A stretch of 64,000 bases of DNA, taken from assembly GCF_019884785.1 (NCBI RefSeq), contig NZ_CP082326.1, positions 3,341,355-3,405,354 on the forward strand, given 5' to 3'. Within the stretch, counting starts at the first letter, position 1. Every line of letters begins with the position of its first letter. Source of the DNA: Crassaminicella profunda (lineage in GTDB: Bacteria > Bacillota > Clostridia > Peptostreptococcales > Thermotaleaceae). The translations under genes and the position numbers were made by a program. Shown here piece by piece: positions 1 to 8,013 of the stretch. The notes beneath the pieces were generated by a model. The model saw nothing but the letters and a program-made list of their open reading frames with translations, ran no database searches and was not told where the DNA came from.

Positions 1-248
1 TTCTTCAAGAATGGCCATCCCAAACAATAGCCTATCATATAGCTAACAGATACCCCTATGATACTTCCTATAAAAGCAATACAAACGACCCAGAAAAAAT
101 CCATTTTTCCCTTGGTAACTAAAAAACCTGCAAAGGTTAATAGTACCTCATCAGGTATTGGAAGTCCTATAATTCCAAATACTAAAGCTAAAAATATTCC
201 TATATATCCATAAACGGAAATCAAATACAATATTTTTTCTTGGAGCAA
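1..248 (-). CDS. DedA family membrane protein (3' end missing)
   Basis: Only the first 82 codons lie in the window; the rest runs off the left edge. The start is a TTG preceded by GGAGGAATCAAG. The N-terminus reads LLQEKILYLISVYGYIGIF, followed by GIIGLPIPDEVLLTFAGFL and a hydrophobic stretch with SYMIGYCLG. The PxPDE pattern in the first re-entrant helix followed by a G-rich helix is typical of the DedA/SNARE-associated (VTT) family, integral membrane proteins involved in lipid flipping and membrane homeostasis. A likely promoter lies about 60-90 bases upstream. The family call is good; the specific function is unknown. Confidence 0.8.
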   Translation of the reverse strand, partial: MLQEKILYLISVYGYIGIFLALVFGIIGLPIPDEVLLTFAGFLVTKGKMDFFWVVCIAFIGSIIGVSVSYMIGYCLGWPFLK

Positions 249-512
249 CTTGATTCCTCCTTATTCTGTCATCTTATTTTTCTCCACTAAAAATAAACCC
301 TATTAAAAGTTAGCAGATTTTATCAAAAAATGTCAATGGTATATACAAAAAAAATCTTTTTTTGTCATCTATTTTATTATAATGCAAAGTTCCCTTTAAA
401 CTCAATGGTTTCTGCTTTTTTCAATTTAATTATTTTCTTCTATTAGAATATACAGGCCTTTGAGAAAAAGACTAGTTATTTCCGATGAGAAAAAATATGC
501 TATCTAATAAAA
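249..512. other. Intergenic region with a probable dedA promoter
   Basis: No gene is seen here. On the minus strand TTGACA (331-336) and TAACTT (307-312) are separated by 18 bases and are a plausible SigA promoter for the dedA gene. The rest is A+T-rich without long hairpins, up to the terminator of the ECF gene. Confidence 0.5.
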
Positions 513-545
513 AAACTCAAGGGATTAATAATCCCTTGAGTCTTT
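513..545 (-). terminator. Terminator of the ECF S-component gene
   Basis: A hairpin with the arms ACTCAAGGGATT and AATCCCTTGAGT is followed on the minus strand by TTTTTTT. It lies directly after the stop codon of the upstream minus-strand gene. Confidence 0.9.
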
Positions 546-547
546 TA

Positions 548-1078
548 TTAATTTATATTATATGCTTTTGGGTCTACCTTCATAAAAGCTTTTTTCACTT
601 GTATTCCTATAGGTAATGCAATCACTAATCCGATACTTGTAGTAAGTAGTGACCCTGGTATTTTTGCAATAGGTGCAATAAAGTTTCCACAAAAGTATAC
701 ATTTGTTAGGTAATATCCTGCTAATGAAATAACTCCTCCAATTACATATCCTAAAAAGTTGATCTTCATATTTACACCCTTATAATCTTTACTTTGAACA
801 ATTTTAGCTACAACATACGCCATTAATCCCTTAATCACTAAAGTAAAGGGTGCATAGCTAAAATATCCTCCGAAAATATCAAATAAGAACATCCCACCAC
901 CTGCTGCAATAGCTGAATCAGCTGGATTTAAAATAAGTGCTGTTATAAAAAGAGTTGTTGTTCCTAGATGCATCATACTAGGTCCTACAGGAATATGAAT
1001 ATAAGTAGCTGCCATATTCACTGCTATAAATAAACCTAACAATACCATTCTTCTTGTTGTCCAACCATTATTATTCAT
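548..1078 (-). CDS. ECF transporter S component (vitamin-type, substrate unknown)
   Basis: This 176-residue protein is almost entirely hydrophobic, with about six membrane helices. It begins TTRRMVLLGLFIAVNMAATYIHIPVGPSMMHLG, where the Arg-rich start and the PxGP loop resemble substrate-binding S subunits of energy-coupling-factor importers (COG4720/PF07155-like). Such proteins bind a vitamin or precursor and work with shared EcfA/A'/T subunits, none of which are in the window, so this is a solitary group II-type S gene. It is transcribed alone: its own promoter with a perfect palindrome across the -35 box lies upstream and a strong terminator follows. The substrate cannot be read from the sequence. 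Confidence 0.75.
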   Translation of the reverse strand: MNNNGWTTRRMVLLGLFIAVNMAATYIHIPVGPSMMHLGTTTLFITALILNPADSAIAAGGGMFLFDIFGGYFSYAPFTLVIKGLMAYVVAKIVQSKDYKGVNMKINFLGYVIGGVISLAGYYLTNVYFCGNFIAPIAKIPGSLLTTSIGLVIALPIGIQVKKAFMKVDPKAYNIN

Positions 1079-1144
1079 TGATTTTTTCCTCCTTTATTAC
1101 TTACATCCATTTTTGTTAAAATATCACACAAACGTTACAATCAT

Positions 1145-1173
1145 ATTATTGCACAAATATTGTACCGTGTCAA
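1145..1173 (-). promoter_or_regulatory. SigA promoter of the ECF S-component gene
   Basis: The minus strand has TTGACA (1168-1173), 17 bases, then AATAAT (1145-1150), close to the SigA consensus and about 65 bases before the start codon. The -35 box sits in the centre of a long palindrome. Confidence 0.8.
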
Positions 1174-1184
1174 CGGTACAATAT
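1157..1184. promoter_or_regulatory. Palindromic operator over the -35 box
   Basis: A perfect inverted repeat with 12-base arms (ATATTGTACCGT / ACGGTACAATAT) and a 4-base centre covers the -35 element of the ECF gene. Its position predicts repression by a dimeric regulator, probably vitamin- or metabolite-responsive. I do not recognise the motif as a standard BirA, NiaR or PdxR box. Confidence 0.7.
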
Positions 1185-1217
1185 AAGAATCGTATTGGTT
1201 GTTTTGTTTATTTTATG

Positions 1218-1250
1218 AAAAAAGCTGAGGAATTTTCCTCAGCTTTTTTT
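1218..1250. terminator. Bidirectional terminator
   Basis: The stem AGCTGAGGAA/TTCCTCAGCT is flanked by A-runs on one side and T-runs on the other. It ends the sugar-isomerase transcript on the minus strand and insulates the ECF promoter from read-through. Confidence 0.9.
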
Positions 1251-1311
1251 ATTCTCTATTGGATTTATAAACACTCACCTTGTTGTTTCAATCAAAATCT
1301 CTATTGATCAA

Positions 1312-2106
1312 TCATTTATCTATTATTGTTTTTAACTTTTCTAACGATTTTACTGCATTTTCTCTTGGTCTCACTTCAATAATATAATAAACATCCAACT
1401 CTTTCATTTTTTCTATATGCCATTTAAAATCCACATTGCCGCTACCTATAATCTGATGATCACTTTTCCCATTATGATCATGTAAGTGACAAGTTTTTAT
1501 ATACTTTATATGCTTTAAGAAGAAATCTACTTCATTGTATTGATTCGTATAACTATGTCCTATATCCCAAGTCAAATATAAATTTTCTTGACTTAAAAGT
1601 TCCTCTAATGTTTCCTGAACAATTCTTTCTGGAAATCGTCCTGAATTCTCAATGCATAAATAGATTTTACCTTGTGCATAATTACTTAGTTCTATTAAAC
1701 TCTCTTTAAGCACTTTTTTATATTCTTCACAATAAGACTCATCTAAATAAGATTTTCTATCTGTAAGGGTAAAGCATACTGCACTTCCTATATGCATTGT
1801 CATTCTACTTGCCCCTATGTCATAGCCCAAGTCAATGACCTCTTTGAATCTATCTATTGTAGCTTTTCTAATTCCCTCTTGAAGCTGTAAAAGCGTAATA
1901 TCTTCAGGAGCATGTAAAGTAATGGCTATATGATTTTCTTCTTTATATTTTTTAATTTGTTCTCTCTCTCTCTTTGTGAAATTTTCTGGAAAGAAAATGG
2001 GCATATTTACATTAAGTTCCACACAATCAAATCCATGCTCTTTCGTATATTTTAACGTATCAAATATGTCTCTTTCTCCACTAGATGCTGCATATCCTAT
2101 TTTCAT
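1312..2106 (-). CDS. Sugar phosphate isomerase/epimerase-like TIM barrel
   Basis: This 264-residue protein belongs to the xylose isomerase-like/AP endonuclease 2 superfamily (COG1082). Visible are FDCVELNVNMP near the N-terminus, ITLHAPEDI, MTMHIG, CIENSG (Glu ligand), LTWDIGHS (Asp/His ligands), CHLHDHNGKSDHQIIGSG and a late Glu in YIIEVRPRE. This is the usual spread of His/Glu/Asp metal ligands at the mouth of the barrel. It probably isomerises or epimerises a sugar, or cleaves a related substrate; which one is unknown. The AGGAGGTAGCCT site supports the ATG. It stands alone between the wall-peptide operon and the ECF gene and ends in a strong terminator. Confidence 0.75.
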   Translation of the reverse strand: MKIGYAASSGERDIFDTLKYTKEHGFDCVELNVNMPIFFPENFTKREREQIKKYKEENHIAITLHAPEDITLLQLQEGIRKATIDRFKEVIDLGYDIGASRMTMHIGSAVCFTLTDRKSYLDESYCEEYKKVLKESLIELSNYAQGKIYLCIENSGRFPERIVQETLEELLSQENLYLTWDIGHSYTNQYNEVDFFLKHIKYIKTCHLHDHNGKSDHQIIGSGNVDFKWHIEKMKELDVYYIIEVRPRENAVKSLEKLKTIIDK

Positions 2107-2276
2107 AGGCTACCTCCTAACATAAATTAATCTACGTATTTTTCTTATTTGTTATATTTCTTATCTTTTATCTTACCATATTAACATCATTTTCGTTAAA
2201 ATGTTTTTTGTTACCTATAGATAGATTTCTTTATGTCTCTTTATTTTTTATAAAATGCCCACTTCTTATACATTTA

Positions 2277-3734
2277 CTATTTTATTTCCTCTAAAACAGA
2301 AAGTAAATACTTCCATGTTCTTTCTGTAGAAGATCTACTTAAATGTTCATTTGGTGTATGTACATCATACATATTCGGACCAAAAGATATCATATCCATA
2401 TCTCCTAATTTTTCACTAAACAAACCACATTCTAATCCAGCATGAACTGCAGCAATTTCTGGTTCTTTTCCATATAATCTTTTGTAAACGTCTATAAATA
2501 ACTCCCTTATATAAGAGTCTTTCTTATATGCCCACTCTGGATAGGATGCTTCTGTAGAAAATTCTGCTTCTACTAATTTGGAAGCTTCCTTAATTTGTTT
2601 TGCAATATAATCTTTCATAGTTCTTACAGAGCTTCTTGTAGCACTGCTAAAAACAATTTTTTCTTTTGTGGTAGAAATAACCCCTAAATTTGTAGAACTT
2701 TCCACAAGTCCTTCAATATCCATACTCATTTTTTGAACACCACAAGGAATTAAAAATGATAAAGCAAGAACTTTTTCAAGTGTTTGATCTGAAAATACCT
2801 TTTCTATTTTTCTATCTATCTTTTCTATTTTTACTGATACATGAGGATCTGATGATTGAAATTCATGCTTAAATACATCATCCCATTTTTTTATCTTCGA
2901 TTGAATCTTTTCAATATATTCATTTTTAAACAATATAGTAGCATCAACTTCTCTTGGAATAGCATTCAATTTATCTCCACCATGAATATCCGATACATAA
3001 ATATCATCATGCTCAAATAAATCCTGCAAAACTCGACCAATAAGTTTATTAGCATTTCCTCTTCCCTTATCTATATCCATTCCAGAATGTCCACCCTTAA
3101 GCCCTCTAATTTGAAGCTTATATGGGATACATCCTTCATCATAGTCCTTCCATACAATTGGAATTTCTACCTTGCTTCGAATACCTCCAGAACAACTAAC
3201 AAATAATACCCCTTCTTCTTCACTATCAATATTGATAAGTATCTTTCCATTAAGATTAGATGGTTCTAGGTTTGCTGCACCTTTTAAACCCATTTCTTCT
3301 TCTGTAGTAAATAATACCTCTACTTTAGGATGTTTTATATGATCATTATCTAAAATAGCAAGACAAAATGCTACAGCAATACCATTGTCAGCTCCCAGTG
3401 TTGTTCCTTTTGCTCTAATAAAATCTTCGTCTACTTCAATTTTTATAGGATCTTTTTTAAAATCATGGACTGTATCCTTATTCTTTTCACAAACCATATC
3501 CATATGTCCTTGAAGAATTACAGTAGGTGATTTTTCATATCCCTTTGAAGCATTTTTTTTAATTACTACATTTAAAGCTTCATCTTGATCTACCTCTAAA
3601 TTTCTCTTTTTTGCAAATTGAACTAAGAAATCACTTATTTCTTTTTCATTTCCTGAACCTCTTGGAATTTTAGATATTTCTTCAAAATATCTAAAAACTT
3701 CTTTTGGCTCAACATTTTGTAAAACATTCTTCAT
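2277..3734 (-). CDS. pepD: PepD-type aminoacyl-histidine dipeptidase (M20C)
   Basis: This is a 485-residue zinc dipeptidase of family M20C (PepD/beta-Ala-His dipeptidase), which hydrolyses a broad range of dipeptides in the cytoplasm. Visible motifs are ILQGHMDMVCEK (metal His and catalytic Asp), LGADNGIAVAF (bridging Asp), TTEEEMGLKGA (general-base Glu and metal Glu), GLKGGHSGMDI and the late AVHAGLECG (metal His). The ATG used has AGGGGAGGT just upstream; ten more codons are open upstream but lack a site. It is the last gene of the wall-peptide operon, 48 bases after the beta-lactamase-like gene, and could finish degradation of Ala-Glu and related dipeptides. Confidence 0.88.
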   Translation of the reverse strand: MKNVLQNVEPKEVFRYFEEISKIPRGSGNEKEISDFLVQFAKKRNLEVDQDEALNVVIKKNASKGYEKSPTVILQGHMDMVCEKNKDTVHDFKKDPIKIEVDEDFIRAKGTTLGADNGIAVAFCLAILDNDHIKHPKVEVLFTTEEEMGLKGAANLEPSNLNGKILINIDSEEEGVLFVSCSGGIRSKVEIPIVWKDYDEGCIPYKLQIRGLKGGHSGMDIDKGRGNANKLIGRVLQDLFEHDDIYVSDIHGGDKLNAIPREVDATILFKNEYIEKIQSKIKKWDDVFKHEFQSSDPHVSVKIEKIDRKIEKVFSDQTLEKVLALSFLIPCGVQKMSMDIEGLVESSTNLGVISTTKEKIVFSSATRSSVRTMKDYIAKQIKEASKLVEAEFSTEASYPEWAYKKDSYIRELFIDVYKRLYGKEPEIAAVHAGLECGLFSEKLGDMDMISFGPNMYDVHTPNEHLSRSSTERTWKYLLSVLEEIK

Positions 3735-3782
3735 AAAATTACCTCCCCTTATTTTTAATGTCATATAATGCTTTTATAAAAA

Positions 3783-4547
3783 TCATGCCTTCATAAATTC
3801 ATCATAAATATATTTTGAAACGGCATAAATCAAATCAAGTTGTATATTTTTATCCAATCCCCAAGTGAAAATACTTAATATATAATCCCCCTTTTGAGTA
3901 AATACAATAGCCACATCATTCTTTATTTCATCTAAGCCTCCATCCGACTCAAGATCTCCATATTTTGATGCTATTTCAAATGTATGATTCTTAAATAAAT
4001 AGTCATGTTTATTCTTTTTCATTTTTAAGATATTCATCATCTCATGAGAATAAGGTAATTCTAAATGATAAATCCTTTCTAATAAAGTAGCAACATCTTT
4101 CCCACTAGTTAAGTTATCCTGTCCTTCTTTTCTCATTTTAAAATCAAGCATTTTTCTTATAAGGAGTGTATCCCTATAATTATTTTCAACTAAATAAGTA
4201 TTGATTTTATCTATTCCTATCATTTCAATAAAAATATTTGTAGCATCATTACAGCTTTTTTCAATCATCAATTCTAAAAGTTCATAGTAACTATAAATTT
4301 CCTTATGAATAAACTCTCCACTTACTATACATTGCCTAAAATCATTAATATTTATGGTTTCATGTAAATCAAATTCCCTATTTTGTACCCGTTCAAAAAA
4401 ATTTGCCATAATAAATACTTTTATAATACTAGCAGAAGGAACACTACATTCAGCTTTGTGCATATAGCATTCTTTTGTCTGCAAATTCTTATAAAAAATA
4501 GATAGGTGATCCATATATTGATGATCTATCATATCCTCTAAGTTCAT
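3783..4547 (-). CDS. Beta-lactamase-fold serine hydrolase, cytoplasmic
   Basis: This 254-residue class A beta-lactamase-like protein has the catalytic SxxK (SIIK, Ser about 40), an SxN-type motif in KSCNDATN and a KTG-like KYG followed by DGGLDEIKNDVAIVF. The fold matches the 'beta-lactamase 2' group. No signal peptide or membrane anchor is visible, so it should act inside the cell, unlike a resistance enzyme. Within a wall-peptide operon the parsimonious role is amidase or peptidase action on imported murein peptides (inference). The ATG at the fourth codon of the open frame is chosen because AAGGGATG sits six bases before it. It follows the M20D gene within 12 bases. Confidence 0.7.
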   Translation of the reverse strand: MNLEDMIDHQYMDHLSIFYKNLQTKECYMHKAECSVPSASIIKVFIMANFFERVQNREFDLHETININDFRQCIVSGEFIHKEIYSYYELLELMIEKSCNDATNIFIEMIGIDKINTYLVENNYRDTLLIRKMLDFKMRKEGQDNLTSGKDVATLLERIYHLELPYSHEMMNILKMKKNKHDYLFKNHTFEIASKYGDLESDGGLDEIKNDVAIVFTQKGDYILSIFTWGLDKNIQLDLIYAVSKYIYDEFMKA

Positions 4548-4559
4548 TTTTATCATCCC

Positions 4560-5747
4560 TTATTTTCTAAAATATTTCAATGCTTCTAACACATTACTTA
4601 CCTGCATTGCTACACCAATAGGAAGACAATCTTCGTCTATATCAAACAAAGGATGATGATGCTTTCCTTCTATTCCTTTCTCTAGGTTTTTGCATCCTAA
4701 CCTAAAAAAGGCACTAGGTTTTTCTGCTGCAAAATAGGCAAAATCTTCTACTCCTAAAGAAGTCTCTTCTATAACATGTACCTTGTCTTCTCCTAAAAGG
4801 TTCTTTCCTGAGTTTCCCACTATCTCAACCATTTTACCATCATTCACTAATGTCCTATATCCTTCAATCTGGACGAGTTCTCCTCTTCCACCTAAAGCCT
4901 TAGGAATCGTTTTTACTATATCCTCAATTTTCTTCATCACTTCTTTTCTTGTGCCTTCATTGACATTTCTAATAGTACCCACAAGAGTAACATGATCTGC
5001 AATAATATTTCCTTGAGTTCCTCCCATAATTTTTCCAATGGTGACCACAGATGAATCTATAGGCGCTACATTTCTAGACACAATAGATTGAAGGGCAACA
5101 ACTACATGAGACGCAATCAGTATGCTGTCCACACCTTCATGGGGATATGCACCATGAGCTGATTTTCCATATATATGAATTTCAATCATATTAGAAGCTG
5201 CATTCATTTGATTATATTTTATTCCTACTTTTCCAATCTCCAAATCTGCATCTACATGCAGTCCAAATACACCATCCACTTCTGGATTTTTGAGTACTCC
5301 TTCTTCAATCATAGGCTTTGCCCCACCAACCGTTTCTTCTGCTGGCTGAAAGAGTAGTTTGATATTTCCATGAATTTGATCCTTCATTTCATTTAAAACC
5401 TTTCCAGCCCCTAAAAGAATTGTTGTATGAGCATCATGACCGCATGCATGCATAACTCCATCATTTTTTGATTTATAAGATACCTCTTTCGCATCTTGAA
5501 TAGGTAAAGCATCCATATCAGCTCTTAGAGCAATAGTGGGTCCATGAAATTTCCCCTCAATCAACCCAACTACCCCAGTATTCGCCACATTATTCTTATA
5601 TGGAATATTCATTTCATGTAAATATTCACATATCTTTTTTGAAGTCCTTAATTCCTTCATCCCTAATTCTGGATATTGATGAATATCTCTTCTAATATGA
5701 ATGAGCCAATCCTTAATTTTTTCACTATTTTCCATGATTTGTTTCAT
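4560..5747 (-). CDS. M20D amidohydrolase (N-acyl amino acid/hippurate hydrolase family)
   Basis: This 395-residue metallo-amidohydrolase carries the M20D signatures: ALRADMDALP, MHACGHDAHTT (Cys and His metal ligands, residues about 99-109), PAEETVGGAKPMIEEG, GLHVD, and HHPLFDIDEDCLPIG near the end. Family members deacylate N-acyl amino acids or open N-acetyl-diaminopimelate and similar compounds. In this operon it may release acyl groups or amino acids from murein peptides (inference). GAGGTGACTAGA precedes the chosen ATG; an open frame of 11 codons upstream overlaps a structured RNA element and lacks a ribosome site. Confidence 0.85.
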   Translation of the reverse strand: MKQIMENSEKIKDWLIHIRRDIHQYPELGMKELRTSKKICEYLHEMNIPYKNNVANTGVVGLIEGKFHGPTIALRADMDALPIQDAKEVSYKSKNDGVMHACGHDAHTTILLGAGKVLNEMKDQIHGNIKLLFQPAEETVGGAKPMIEEGVLKNPEVDGVFGLHVDADLEIGKVGIKYNQMNAASNMIEIHIYGKSAHGAYPHEGVDSILIASHVVVALQSIVSRNVAPIDSSVVTIGKIMGGTQGNIIADHVTLVGTIRNVNEGTRKEVMKKIEDIVKTIPKALGGRGELVQIEGYRTLVNDGKMVEIVGNSGKNLLGEDKVHVIEETSLGVEDFAYFAAEKPSAFFRLGCKNLEKGIEGKHHHPLFDIDEDCLPIGVAMQVSNVLEALKYFRK

Positions 5748-5756
5748 TCTAGTCAC

Positions 5757-5850
5757 CTCTTTAAAATATTCAGCGACCACTGTAGCCTATATAGATTTCC
5801 AACAAAAACTTTTTAAAGTTGGATAGCTATAAAGACTATAGTGATCGCAT
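5757..5850 (-). other. Long intergenic RNA hairpin inside the wall-peptide operon
   Basis: Between ldcA and the M20D gene the minus-strand RNA can fold into one long interrupted stem. The outer arms GCGATCACTATAG and CTACAGTGGTCGC pair with one mismatch and one G-U pair; the inner arms are ATAG/CTAT and CCAAC/GTTGG. There is no U-tract, so it is not an intrinsic terminator. It may be an mRNA processing or stability element, or a structured leader of the M20D gene. Confidence 0.55.
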
Positions 5851-5864
5851 TTACATTTTCATCT

Positions 5865-6773
5865 TTAATAATTCTTTATAATAATCTTTTTATTGGTTGC
5901 ATCTAATTCACAAACTCTTCCTAGTGGAAGTGTAATCATTGGTTCACAATGACCTGATCTAAAATTGTAAACTGTAGGCTTTCCAAAAGGCTTTATAATA
6001 TTTTCAAGTACTTCAAATGATGTAAATCCTTCATCATCTTCACAATCAGCAAAATCCCCTAGAATAATACCTTCACAATTTTCTAATTTTCCTGCTAAGG
6101 CAAGCTGTGTAAGCATCCTATCAATACTATATGGTTTTTCCCCTATGTCTTCTATAAAAAGAATTTTACCCTTTGTTTCAATTTCATAGGGTGTCCCCAT
6201 AGTAGCAGCAATCAAAGCCAAATTTCCACCTACCAATTGTCCTTTTGCAAAACCTTTTACCATTACTTTCATTTCATGATTCTTTGGATTCTTTAACTCT
6301 ATATCCTCTTTTTCATTGATTACATGGAAAAATGATTCTTTTGTAAATGAATTAAACGCTAGCATATTTGATACAACCATGGGACCATGATATGTAGCCA
6401 AATCAGCTTTCTGGTTAAAAAGTAAATGTAGCGCTGTTACATCTGAGTATCCTACAAATATTTTAGGATTTTTTTTGATCAACTCTACATCAAGGAAATC
6501 CATCATACGGGTACAACCATATCCTCCCCTGATACAAATAATTGCATCTACCTCTTTATCACCAAACATTTGGTTTACATCTTTGGCTCTTATTTCATCT
6601 TCTCCTGCCAAGTATCCACCATATAATAAATAGCAGCTCTCTCCCATTTTTACCTTGAATCCCATTTCTTCTAAAACAGCTTTTGCTCCATCTGCTCGCT
6701 CCTTACTCACAGGTCCTGCTGGAGCAACAACCCCAATAGTATCCCCCCAATATAATCCTTTTGGAACCATCAT
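5865..6773 (-). CDS. ldcA: LD-carboxypeptidase (peptidase S66)
   Basis: This 302-residue protein matches the S66 family. It has the N-terminal GDTIGVVAPAGPVS, IICIRGGYGCTRMMDFLD, the nucleophile Ser110 in IFVGYSDVTALH, and the late LGDFADCEDDEGF and LPLGRVCELD segments with the acidic and His residues of the Ser-Glu-His triad. S66 enzymes remove the terminal D-amino acid from tetrapeptides during cytoplasmic murein recycling (LdcA), or cleave related amide bonds (MccF). The neighbouring Ala-Glu epimerase and dipeptidases favour the recycling role. It starts 24 bases after spmB. Confidence 0.88.
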   Translation of the reverse strand: MMVPKGLYWGDTIGVVAPAGPVSKERADGAKAVLEEMGFKVKMGESCYLLYGGYLAGEDEIRAKDVNQMFGDKEVDAIICIRGGYGCTRMMDFLDVELIKKNPKIFVGYSDVTALHLLFNQKADLATYHGPMVVSNMLAFNSFTKESFFHVINEKEDIELKNPKNHEMKVMVKGFAKGQLVGGNLALIAATMGTPYEIETKGKILFIEDIGEKPYSIDRMLTQLALAGKLENCEGIILGDFADCEDDEGFTSFEVLENIIKPFGKPTVYNFRSGHCEPMITLPLGRVCELDATNKKIIIKNY

Positions 6774-6796
6774 TTTTTATTCCCCCAAAACATATT

Positions 6797-7333
6797 TTAG
6801 TTAAACATTAAATTTGTTACAAAAACAGCTGTTATAAGTCCTACAAAATCTGCTATAAGTCCTGCTGGTAACGCATGTCTTGTTTTTTTAATCCCTACCG
6901 CACCAAAATAAACTGCTAATACATAAAAGGTAGTTTCAGTAGAACCATTCATAATAGAAGCCATTCTACCAATTAATGAGTCCGGTCCATAGGTTGTAAA
7001 TAAATCATTCATAATACCAGATGCGCCCCCTCCAGAAAGAGGTCTCATAATGGCCATAGGAAGAACTTCTGCTGGCATACCAATTAAATTAGTTATGGGT
7101 GAAACAGCACTTACTAATAGGTCCATAGCTCCTGATTTTCTAAAAATTCCAATAGCTACCAACATCGCAACTAAATACGGGATAATCATAACCCCCGTCT
7201 TAAACCCTTCCTTAGCCCCTTCTGTAAAAGCTTCATAAACTTTTACTTTTTTAATAAATCCATAAAGAGGTATAATCAAAATAATCAGTGGTATTGCATA
7301 AATTGAGATGGTCTCCATAATTTTTACAAACAT
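6797..7333 (-). CDS. SpmB-like membrane protein (nucleoside-recognition domain)
   Basis: This 178-residue integral membrane protein resembles spore maturation protein B. The sequence IPYLVAMLVAIGIFRKSGAMDLL, the GMPAEVLPMAIMRPLSGGGASGIM stretch and NGSTETTFYVLAVYFGAVGI are hallmarks of the Gate/nucleoside-recognition family. SpmA and SpmB are needed for full spore core dehydration in Bacillus. Here the pair lies inside a wall-peptide operon rather than beside dacB or other spore genes, which suggests a transporter or gate for muropeptide breakdown products (inference). GGAGG precedes the second ATG by six bases, so that start is used. Confidence 0.82.
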   Translation of the reverse strand: MFVKIMETISIYAIPLIILIIPLYGFIKKVKVYEAFTEGAKEGFKTGVMIIPYLVAMLVAIGIFRKSGAMDLLVSAVSPITNLIGMPAEVLPMAIMRPLSGGGASGIMNDLFTTYGPDSLIGRMASIMNGSTETTFYVLAVYFGAVGIKKTRHALPAGLIADFVGLITAVFVTNLMFN

Positions 7334-7348
7334 AGTCATCCTCCTCCA

Positions 7349-7963
7349 TTAATTTTTCTCTACCATTTTCTTTTCCGTCTTATTGAAAACTGGTAATCTT
7401 TGAAGCAACTTTACAGCAATAATAGCTGCTATTGTAGATGCCACTGTAGCAATAATCGTTGGGCCAATAATTTCAGCAGGATTTGCTGAACCTGCTGCTG
7501 CACGATATGCAACTACAGAAGATGCAATTAATGTAACAGATGATGTATTGATTGCTAAAAATGTACACATTGAATTTGTTGCTGTATCCTTCTCCTCATT
7601 TAATTCTTGAAGTTCCTTCATAGCTTTAATTCCTAGAGGCGTTGCTGCATTTCCAAGGCCAAAAATATTTGCAGCCATATTCATGACAATAGCACCCATA
7701 GCAGGATGGTCCTCTGGAACTTCTGGAAACAAAAACTTCATAATTGGCTTTAAAGCATTTCCTAATGCTTTAACCATTCCTGATTCTTCTGCAATTCTCA
7801 TAAGTCCAAGCCATAACGCCATAACCCCTACAAGACCGATTGATAATTCTACTGCAACATCTGCATAATCTAATGCTGCATCCGTTACAGCTTGAGCATT
7901 TCCTGTAGCTAGTGCTGCAATAATGCCAATTACGATAAATCCTAACCAAATTATATTGATCAT
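7349..7963 (-). CDS. SpmA-like membrane protein (nucleoside-recognition domain)
   Basis: This 204-residue hydrophobic protein is related to spore maturation protein A. It begins MINIIWLGFIVIGIIAA, with VGVMALWLGLMRIAEESGMV, LFPEVPEDHPAMGAIVMNMAANIFGLGNAATPLG and NTSSVTLIASSVVAYRAAAG, all typical of the family. The gene stops 15 bases before its spmB partner and follows the dipeptide epimerase gene by 50 bases. GGGGGGGATTTTA supports the ATG chosen; eleven extra codons upstream have no site. It probably forms a complex with the SpmB-like protein. Confidence 0.82.
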   Translation of the reverse strand: MINIIWLGFIVIGIIAALATGNAQAVTDAALDYADVAVELSIGLVGVMALWLGLMRIAEESGMVKALGNALKPIMKFLFPEVPEDHPAMGAIVMNMAANIFGLGNAATPLGIKAMKELQELNEEKDTATNSMCTFLAINTSSVTLIASSVVAYRAAAGSANPAEIIGPTIIATVASTIAAIIAVKLLQRLPVFNKTEKKMVEKN

Positions 7964-8013
7964 TAAAATCCCCCCCATTATTATTTTATTTTTCATAAGA
8001 ATTTTAATGCCAT

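Noticed and set aside
1113-1307. Plus-strand 64-codon open frame
   Set aside because: It runs across the ECF promoter palindrome and a terminator hairpin and has no ribosome site or recognisable product.
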